Of a stretch of DNA of 64,000 bases, positions 53,806 to 61,440 are shown piece after piece. Where the stretch lies: the NCBI GenBank assembly GCA_963835595.1, contig CAWIGL010000002.1, forward strand, positions 1,488,001 to 1,552,000. The letters are read 5' to 3'. The notes beneath the pieces are model-generated. The model searched no databases and was not told where the DNA came from. It saw only the letters and a program-made list of their open reading frames with translations. The position numbers and the translations under genes were made by a program. Position 1 is the first letter of the stretch. Each line of letters begins with the position of its first letter. This stretch comes from CAWEPK01 sp963835595. Lineage in GTDB: Bacteria; Desulfobacterota; Syntrophorhabdia; Syntrophorhabdales; WCHB1-27.

Positions 53806-54405
53806 CTACCTGCCGGTGCGCGGCGGGGCGAAGATCCCGTCGAGAAAGAAGTTCTCCAGCGTCTCGGAGGACAGGCGCATCTCCCAGGAAGTAAAGGCCT
53901 TTGCCTCCTTCTGGAAGACGTAGGCGACCCTCGCCACCCCCCTTGCGCCAGGCATCGCCCCCGTGAAGACGAGCGTACCTTTCAGGCCGGGGTTGTCCTT
54001 TTGCCGGGGGCCGGCCCCTTCCCCGGCTGCCCGCGTCAGGACGACCAGCGCTGCCGCGCCCTCCGCCACAGCCTTCTCCCTGACCCTTTTGCGGACGGCC
54101 TCCTTCTGGAGCTCCGTCCGCCAGACGAGGGATACCGCCTTGAAAACGTCGCCGCCCGCCTCCCCCCCGCTTGCCTGACCGTGGTAGCCAAAAACCGCCA
54201 TAGGCTCTACCCTGCCCTTGGAGGCAAGCCCTCTTTTCGCCATGTCGGCCGCCCTTTCGAGCGTTATCCTGAGCATGGCGGGCAGGGCCGCCCCTTTATC
54301 GCCGGCCGGGGCCTCGTGGGACTGGGGGCCGGGGGTTTTGGCGGCCTCCTGCGGGCCGGAACGGGCCTTGGGGCCTCCGCGGCCCCTTCTTCTGCTGCGC
54401 GTCAT
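53806..54405 (-). CDS. hypothetical protein with basic N terminus
   Basis: 199 aa. The N terminus (MTRSRRRGRGGPKARSGPQE) is very basic and of low complexity; no signal peptide is seen. The body (AMLRITLERAADMAKRGLAS, RVEPMAVFGYHGQ, VFKAVSLVWRTELQKEAVRK) is moderately conserved-looking but unrecognised. It follows the cysteine synthase region on the same strand and is bounded upstream by hairpin repeat copy 2. Coding is supported by length and clean codon usage only. Confidence 0.5.
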   Translation of the reverse strand: MTRSRRRGRGGPKARSGPQEAAKTPGPQSHEAPAGDKGAALPAMLRITLERAADMAKRGLASKGRVEPMAVFGYHGQASGGEAGGDVFKAVSLVWRTELQKEAVRKRVREKAVAEGAAALVVLTRAAGEGAGPRQKDNPGLKGTLVFTGAMPGARGVARVAYVFQKEAKAFTSWEMRLSSETLENFFLDGIFAPPRTGR

Positions 54406-54538
54406 ATTGCTTCACTATATCCCGACAACGACAGCCCTGTAAAGCGAAATCCTATATCCGGGACTGCATCCGGCGAAGGCGCCCGCAAGACGCGGCCCCG
54501 CCCCCCCTCACCCATACCTCGATATCCTGTACTTCTTC

Positions 54539-54787
54539 ATCAACTTGTTGATTCCCTGTAGCTTGCTACAGGGATACTATCACCCTCTCCCCACATAAAA
54601 GCTGTTTTGCGCGCTCTTTCGTTCCCGCGCTTTTCGCATCCGACTATCATCGTTGGAGCTTTGGCACACCTTATAACAGGCAATTATTGGGGCTCAGCGC
54701 CCCCTCCGCCGGTAAAGCCGGCGGAGCCTCCCCGCTCACGAAAAGCGTTCAGAGGATACCCTGCTGCTTGCAGCAGGGTCATTTATT
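54539..54787. repeat. hairpin repeat, copy 2
   Basis: 249 bases, matching copy 1 from ATCAACTTGTTGAT to GGGTCATTTATT with only scattered differences. The variable centre holds CCGCCGG-TAAAG-CCGGCGG instead of the CGAGC/GCTCG and ACCCG-CTTG-CGGGT hairpins of copy 1. Together with copy 1 it brackets a 1.8-kb segment holding the cysteine synthase and the basic hypothetical gene, in direct orientation. Confidence 0.8.
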
Positions 54788-54866
54788 GCATAGAGCCTGG
54801 GCCTGGGCAGCCCCGATATCCGGCAGGCCTCCCTTATGTTGCCGCCCGCTATGCCCATCAGGTCCC

Positions 54867-55826
54867 CTATCGCCTTTCCTCGGCCGGCCTTATCTTTTTG
54901 AGGACCCTGCCGCTGAACGCATCGTAAAGCCATAGCTGCAGGAGGCGGACGTGGAGGTACCGGTGCTGGGCAAGGTACTCCCCGGGCTTTTCGGGCGTCC
55001 CCCTCACCTGCACGGTCTCCGATGTTACGTACGGCCGGGCCAGACGGCAGACGGCCAGTAACCTGACGTTCAGCGCAACGTCCTCCATCCCCTTTTTTGG
55101 GGCCGGCGCCCCCATAATGATGCTCTTGAACATCAATGCGTCGTCCAGGCTGCTGAACGACTTTCCTTTCGGCTGCCCGCTGCCCGCCGGAAGGCCCGCC
55201 TTCTCGACGGCGAATTCGGACAGGTTTGCGAAGGCGGCCGTATATTCCGTGAACTTGACATCCTCGATCTCGACCTTCTTGCCGTCGGCACCCGTATAGT
55301 CATACCTGTTGTCCACCTGCGGGATATAGTCGATCCTGAAGCCGAGCTTGCCCATGTCCGCCCCGCCGTGGGCCAGAATCGTCCATAACCGGCAATAGAC
55401 CCATATCGTCTGCTCGCGCTTGTCGTAGGCGACATCGAAGGGCTTGACCTGAAAGGCATAAACGCTGCCGGGAATGAGCGCCCACGCCATGCCCGGGCCT
55501 GCCCCCATACCGCCCATGCCCGCACCAGGCCCTCCCACGCCTGGCCGTGAGCCGGACCGGGACATACCGCTCTCGACCGCGCTGTAAATCGACTCGATGT
55601 TATTGCCGCCGTAAGCGCCGGGCAGGCGCGCGCGGGTGATGTCGAAGGGGGCGGCGTCGTACTCCATCGGCACCAGCGTCTCCATCCCCGAACCCGGTCC
55701 CCCTGCCTGCGACCCGCTTCGGGAGCCGCCCCTACGCTGGGCAAAGAGGGGTCCGGCGCTCGAAAGGAGGGCGAAGAGGGCGAGCAACAGAGCAAAGGAA
55801 ACCACTCTTTTTCCCCAGGCGCTCAC
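54867..55826 (-). CDS. secreted Gly/Ser-rich protein of unknown function
   Basis: About 319 aa from the GTG at 55826, which has a perfect AGGAGG seven bases upstream. The signal peptide is SAWGKRVVSFALLLALFALLSSAGPLFAQ. A Gly/Ser/Arg-rich stretch follows (RRGGSRSGSQAGGPGSG; later GAGMGGMGAGPGM). The C-terminal half (QTIWVYCRLWTILAHGGADM; FSSLDDALMFKSIIMGAP; LAVCRLARPYVTSETVQV) is folded-looking but not recognised. It is probably periplasmic. It diverges from pcnB. Confidence 0.55.
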   Translation of the reverse strand: MSAWGKRVVSFALLLALFALLSSAGPLFAQRRGGSRSGSQAGGPGSGMETLVPMEYDAAPFDITRARLPGAYGGNNIESIYSAVESGMSRSGSRPGVGGPGAGMGGMGAGPGMAWALIPGSVYAFQVKPFDVAYDKREQTIWVYCRLWTILAHGGADMGKLGFRIDYIPQVDNRYDYTGADGKKVEIEDVKFTEYTAAFANLSEFAVEKAGLPAGSGQPKGKSFSSLDDALMFKSIIMGAPAPKKGMEDVALNVRLLAVCRLARPYVTSETVQVRGTPEKPGEYLAQHRYLHVRLLQLWLYDAFSGRVLKKIRPAEERR

Positions 55827-56063
55827 GGCCGTACCTCCTTTGCGCACCTGCCGAAAGTTTTCTCATATCTTCCCATGCGAAATCAACGAAAAGATGGAGG
55901 CGTCACGGGCGAAAAGGGCACGCCGGGGGCGCCCGCGCACTGTCGGGAAGCGGGCCTTTCCGCCCTCAAGCCTGAAGCCCTGCCTTTGGCCTGCCCTAGA
56001 CCCCCGGCCTGCGCAGACGCGCGGATTTTTCTTTTTTCCGCCGGGTATGCTATTGTGAATGGT

Positions 56064-57417
56064 GTGGAGCCGCGCATCATTCCCCGGAAGGAACACCGTA
56101 TATCGAGAAGGCATATCAGCCCGAACGCCCTGCGCACCCTCTACCGGCTTCACGCCCACGGATTCATCGCCTATCTGGTGGGCGGGTGCGTCCGCGACCT
56201 CCTGCTGGGGCGCACGCCGAAAGACTTCGACATCGGAACGAACGCGACGCCCGGCCAGATCAAGCGCCTTTTCCGCAACTGCCGGCTGATAGGCCGCCGC
56301 TTCAGGCTGGCCCACCTCCATTTTCAGGACGAGATCGTGGAGGTATCGACGTTCCGGGGGGCCGCCCCGCCGTCCGATGAGGCAGAGGCCGAAGAGGCAG
56401 GCCACGGGGGCCGTTTCGCGCGACACCTCAAGGACGAGGCGGGGATGGTCCTGGCGGACAACGTCTTCGGGACGCCCGAGCAGGACGCCCTCCGCCGCGA
56501 CTTCACGATCAACGCCCTCGCGTACGATATTGCCGATTCGTCCGTCATAGACTACAGCACGGGACTGGGCGACCTGAAGGACCGTCTGATCCGCACGATC
56601 GGCGACCCCGGCGTCCGGTTCACGGAAGACCCCGTGCGGATGCTCCGGGCCGTCCGGTTCGCCGCGTCCCACGACCTTGCCATAGAACGGACCGCCTGGG
56701 AAAGCCTCTGCGAGCTTGCGCCTGCCGTCGCGCGCGTCTCCCCGGCAAGGCTTTACGAGGAGGTGCAGAAGCTCTTCCTCACGGGGTCTGCCCGCCCGGC
56801 GTTTTCGCTCCTTGAGAAGGGCGGCTCTCGCTGCCCTTTTCCCCACCCTTAGCCCCTGGCTCGATGAAGACGGCGGCCGCCTCGCTATGCTGGAGGCAAG
56901 CCTCGGGCGGCTCGACCGGGCGTGCCGCGAAGGCGCGCCTGCCTCCCTTGCCCTGTTCCTGGCAGCGGTCTTCGGGCCCGGCCTCGAAGGGGCGGCCCTG
57001 GCCAGGCACAGGGAAGGCATCCCCTACCAGCAGGCGATGGAGGCCGTCTGCGCCGCCTTCACGAAGGAGCTTTGTAAGACCGTCGCCATCCCCGGAAAGG
57101 TCGGCTTCCGGCTCCGCGCGGTCCTCGCCCTCCAGGCTTCCCTGCGGCGGCTGCCCCCCCGGCGGCCGGCCTCCGTTACGTCCCGGCCGGAGTTCGGGGA
57201 GGCCTTTGCGTATCTCCGCCTGACCGAGGAGACGGCAGGGGAGCGCGAGGCTGCCCTGGAATGGTGGGAGGGCTTCCTTGCGGGCAACCCGGCGATGACG
57301 TTGCCGGAGCCTCCGGCCGATGAGGTCACGCCGAAAAAAAGACGGAGGAGGCGGGGCAAGCGCCGCAGGGGCCGCAGGCGCAGCCCAGGCCCGACGGGGC
57401 AGAACGGGCCTTCGTGA
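56064..57417 (+). CDS. pcnB: poly(A) polymerase PcnB (one frameshift)
   Basis: Class II nucleotidyltransferase that adds poly(A) tails to RNA. PRIIPRKEHRISRRHISPNA, GFIAYLVGGCVRDLLLGRTP, then KDFDIGTNATPGQIKRLFRN and CRLIGRRFRLAHLHF are the PcnB pattern, with the DFD catalytic aspartates. Near 56820 an extra G breaks the frame; the other frame continues ALAALFPTLSPWLDEDGG. The C terminus ends in a strongly basic tail (KKRRRRRGKRRRGRRR) that should bind RNA. Starts at GTG 56064 or 56055 are both possible. A CCA-adding enzyme is the alternative, less likely by the N-terminal pattern. Confidence 0.85.
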
Positions 57418-57836
57418 TCCTCGACTGGGGAAAGGAGACCTTTGCCGGCCTTCATATCCCGCGGCAGCCTTGCCGACTTCCGGCATATTTGCCGGAATCA
57501 TCCATAACATCTCGCGGCCCCTCCTGCGAAGGCCCGCCATTTCCTGCGACCCCGCCATCGGCCCGGTTCTTGCAGCCGTAGCATGCGGATCAGTATGCCG
57601 TAATATGTTGCGGTTTTTAGGCTGCATCCCGGCGATCCCCCTTGTCGCCTTGCAGAAGAGAGGCCCTGCACGATGCGCTCGAAAGTGACCGCCGCCCTGT
57701 CCCACGGCCCCCTTCCCGGCCCCCCATCCATATATATAATGGAGGCGACGCAGGGGCGGAAGGGCGGCCTTTACCCTGTTGTCACTGAGGGCGAAACATT
57801 ATATACTCTTAACCTCTCATAATTTATGGAGGAAAT
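57418..57836. other. 419-base gap before the formate dehydrogenase operon
   Basis: No gene is supported in this stretch. Its 3' end carries the promoter listed at 57779-57807 and an AGGA-type ribosome site. The remainder shows no strong hairpin, tRNA or recognisable RNA. Confidence 0.5.
57779..57807 (+). promoter_or_regulatory. sigma-70 promoter of the nuoE-nuoF/gltD-fdhA operon
   Basis: TTGTCA (57779-57784), 17 bases, TATACT (57802-57807). The predicted start near 57814 leaves a short leader with TATGGAGG before the ATG at 57837. Confidence 0.75.
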
Positions 57837-58301
57837 ATGGCAGACAGCAACGATTTTTCCCAGATCGAGGAGGTCCTCAAGGGGCACCGGAGAGAGGAGG
57901 GTTCCCTTATACCTGTCCTCCAGGAGGTCCAGGCGATATACGGATATCTTCCGGAAGAGGCCCTGGTGCTTGTCGGTAAGGGACTCAACCTTCCGATGAG
58001 CAGGGTCTACGGGGTGGTCACTTTCTACGCGCAGTTTTACCTGACGCGCCGGGGCCGCCACACGGTCCGCGTGTGCAGGGGGACGGCCTGCCACGTCCGG
58101 GGCGGGAAATCGGTCCTGAATACGACCAAGGATTTCCTCGGGCTCGAGGACGGCGAGACTTCCGCGGATTTTTCCTTCTCCCTTGAGACCGTGGCGTGTC
58201 TCGGGACATGCTTTCTGGCGCCTGTGATGATGGTCGACAGGAGCTATTACGGGAAGCTCGTAGGCCCGAAGGTTCCCTCCATCCTCGCACAATACCGGTA
58301 G
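57837..58301 (+). CDS. NuoE-like [2Fe-2S] subunit
   Basis: 154-aa thioredoxin-like ferredoxin equivalent to the 24-kDa subunit of complex I and the E/A subunits of NAD-dependent hydrogenases and formate dehydrogenases. LIPVLQEVQAIYGYLPEEAL, YGVVTFYAQFYLTRRGRHTV, then the cluster cysteines in VCRGTACHVRGG and CLGTCFLAPVMMV. It is the first gene of a formate dehydrogenase operon and should transfer electrons between FMN and iron-sulfur clusters of the next subunit. Confidence 0.92.
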   Translation: MADSNDFSQIEEVLKGHRREEGSLIPVLQEVQAIYGYLPEEALVLVGKGLNLPMSRVYGVVTFYAQFYLTRRGRHTVRVCRGTACHVRGGKSVLNTTKDFLGLEDGETSADFSFSLETVACLGTCFLAPVMMVDRSYYGKLVGPKVPSILAQYR

Positions 58302-58317
58302 GGCGAAGGGGGACAAC

Positions 58318-61300
58318 GTGAATAGATTAAGATCGACGTCCGACCTCGAAGCGCTTCGCGCCCGGATAAGGCAGGGAACCGACCCCGACAAGATCGTCGT
58401 CCGCATCTGCATGACGGGATGCAGGGCTTACGGCGCGGAGGAGGCGAGAGACGCCTTCGTGCGCGAGATAGCGAGCCGGGGCCTGGAAAAGAAGGTCGAG
58501 ATCAGGGAGACGGGTTGCCACGGCTTCTGCGCGAGGGCGCCCGTGGCCGCCATAGACCCCCTTGACATATTCTATCAGCAGTTTTCCGCCGAAGACGTGC
58601 CGGAGATCGTCTCGGAGACGATAGAGAAGGGGCGCATCGTAGAGCGCATCACCTTCCTGGATCCGCACACGGAGGAGCGCATTCCCCACAGGGCGGATAT
58701 CCCTTTTTATAAAGGACAGACACAGATCGTGCTGCGGAACTGCGGGAAGATAGACCCGCGCAGCATCGAGCAGTATATAGCGAGGGACGGCTACGCGGCC
58801 TTAAGCCGCGTGCTCGCCTCCATGAAGCCGGAAGAGGTCGTCGAAGAGGTAAAGAAATCGGGCCTTCGCGGCAGGGGCGGCGCAGGCTTCCCCACGGGGG
58901 TGAAGTGGTCGTTCTTTGCCGCAGCGCGCGAAGGGGATAAAGTACCTGATATGCAACGCAGACGAGGGAGACCCCGGCGCGTTCATGGACCGGGCCGTGC
59001 TCGAAGGCGACCCCCACAGCGTCATGGAGGGGATGCTGATAGCCGCCTACGCTACGGGGGCCACACACGGCTACGTTTACGTGCGCGCGGAATACCCGAT
59101 CGCAGTCGAGCACCTCAAGATCGCTACGGCCCAGGCGAGGGAGCTGGGGCTCCTCGGCGACAATATCCTCGGCTCAGGCCTTTCGTTCGACCTCACGATA
59201 AAGGAAGGGGCAGGCGCTTTCGTCTGCGGCGAGGAGACGGCGCTCATCGCCTCGATCGAAGGCCGCAGGGGCACGCCGAGGCCCCGTCCGCCCTTCCCCG
59301 CCCAGTCGGGACTCTGGGGGAAGCCCACCAACATCAACAACGTCGAGACTTTTGCGAACATCTCTTCGATCATCTTAAACGGCGCGGACTGGTACGCCTC
59401 TATGGGGACCGAGTCGAGCAAGGGGACGAAGATATTCTCCCTGGCAGGCCGCATCAACAACACGGGGCTCGTGGAGGTGCCTATCGGCCTGCCCCTCCAC
59501 GAAGTCGTCTTCAAAGTCGGGGGCGGCATCCCCAGGGATCGCCAGTTCAAGGCGGTCCAGATGGGAGGGCCTTCGGGGGGCTGCGTGCCCATCAAGTACC
59601 TGAACCTTCCCATTGATTACGGCTCTTTGGAGTCCGTTGGGGCGATCATGGGGTCGGGCGGCATGGTCGTAATGGACCAGAACACCTGCATGGTCGATGT
59701 GGCCCGCTTCTTCCTCAGCTTCACCCAGAGCGAGTCCTGCGGAAAGTGCGTGCCGTGCCGGCTGGGGACGAAACGGATGCTCGAAATCCTTACGAGAATC
59801 ACCAAGGGCGAGGGCCGGGAAGGCGACATCGAGATGCTTGAGGAGATGGGTAAATCCGTCAAGGACGCAAGCCTCTGCGGCCTCGGCCAGACGGCCGCCA
59901 ACCCCGTTTTGTCTACTATCCGCCACTTCAGGGAAGAGTACGAGGCGCACATCAAGTACAAACGGTGTCCGTCGGGGGTATGCGACGCCCTCGTCTTCGC
60001 GCCGTGCGAGAATACATGCCCCGTCCACTGCGACGCGGTGGGCTACACGTCTCTCATTGCTGCGGGCAGGTATGACGAGGCCCTCGATCTCATAAGGCTC
60101 ACGATGCCGCTTCCCGGCATCTGCGGCAGGGTCTGCAACCATCCCTGTGAGAAGGTCTGCAAGCGAGGCGATATCGACGACCCTGTCGCCATATCGGCCC
60201 TGAAGCGGTTTGCCTCCGACTGGGAGATGAAGCAGGGGAAAATGGCCCCGCCGACGTTCATAGAGAAACCGAAAGAGGAAAGAGTGGCCGTAGTCGGCGC
60301 AGGCCCCGCCGGCCTCAACGCCGCCTACCACTTAGGAAGGCGCGGCTACCGCGTGACGATTTTCGAGGCCCTCCCGACCGCCGGCGGCATGCTCGCCGTC
60401 GGCATTCCCCGTTTTCGCCTTCCCCGCCAGGTGCTAGAGCACGATATCCAATTTATCTGCCAGCACAACGTCGAAATCCTGACGGGCAGGGAGCTGGGCA
60501 GGGATTTCACTGTGGAGAAGCTCCTAAGCGATGGCTACAAGGCGGTCTTCCTCGCCCTGGGCGCCCACTTCGACCAGAGCCTCAATATACCCGGCGAGGA
60601 CGCCGACGGCGTGCTTAGGGGCGTAGAGTTCTTGCGGCGTGCGAACCTCGGCGAAAAGGTTCAGATAGGATCCAGGGTGGCGATAATCGGCGGCGGGAAC
60701 GTCGCCATGGATGCCGGCCGGATGGTCCTCCGCCTCGGCGCGAAGAGCGTGACGATCATCTACAGGAGGACGCGGGAGGAAATGCCCGCAAACATTGAGG
60801 AGATCGAGGAGGCGGAAGACGAGAAGATCACCTTCCTTTACCTGCTCTCGCCGACGAGGATCATTACGGACAACGGCCGCGTGACAGGGATCGAGTGCCA
60901 GAAGATGAAGCTCGGTGAGTACGATTCGAGCGGAAGGGCAAAGCCCGTTCCGATCCCCGGCTCCGAGTTCGTAATTCCAGCCGATACTATCATTCCCGAG
61001 ATCGGCTATGTCCCGCACCTCACGTGCCTGCCGGACAGCGGCCTCTTTCCGATAAACAAGAACGGCACCCTCTCCGTCGATCCGGTGACGCTCGCGACAG
61101 GCATGCCCGGTGTCTTCGCGGGCGGCGACGTCACCACCGGCCCCACGACCATCGTGGAGGCTATGGCCGGAGGGTATCACGCCGCCATATCGATCGACAG
61201 GTACCTCAAAGGCCAGGACCTCCACGCCGACCGGGTCTACCGGGCACAGAGGCGAGCCGATGTGAAGCGACCGGAGGCGGAGGGCGAGGGCGAGGAAAAG

Positions 61301-61438
61301 GAGCGCTACCAGATGCCCTACCTCGGCGTCGGATACCGCGTAAAGGGATATGCCGAGGTCAACCTGGGCTTCGATGAGCAGACTGCCTTGAGCGAGGCGA
61401 AGCGCTGCCTGCGCTGCGATCTTGAGAAGAAGGGGTAG
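58318..61438 (+). CDS. NuoF-GltD fusion flavoprotein (one frameshift)
   Basis: About 1040 aa after removing an extra G near 58930. Order of domains: N-terminal thioredoxin-like [2Fe-2S] (RICMTGCRAYG; ETGCHGFC); NuoF FMN/NADH domain (GLRGRGGAGFPTGVKW; ICNADEGDPGAFMDR; GAGAFVCGEETALIASIEG); SLBB; 4Fe-4S domain (SCGKCVPCRLG); then from about residue 560 a GltD/NfnB-like module, with cysteines in CENTCPVHCDAVG and GICGRVCNHPCEKVC, an FAD motif VVGAGPAGLNAAYHLGRRG and an NAD(P) motif AIIGGGNVAMDAGRMVLRLG. Two flavin sites plus many clusters make it a candidate NAD(P)-handling, possibly bifurcating, hub. It lies two bases before fdhA. Confidence 0.87.
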
Positions 61439-61440
61439 AG

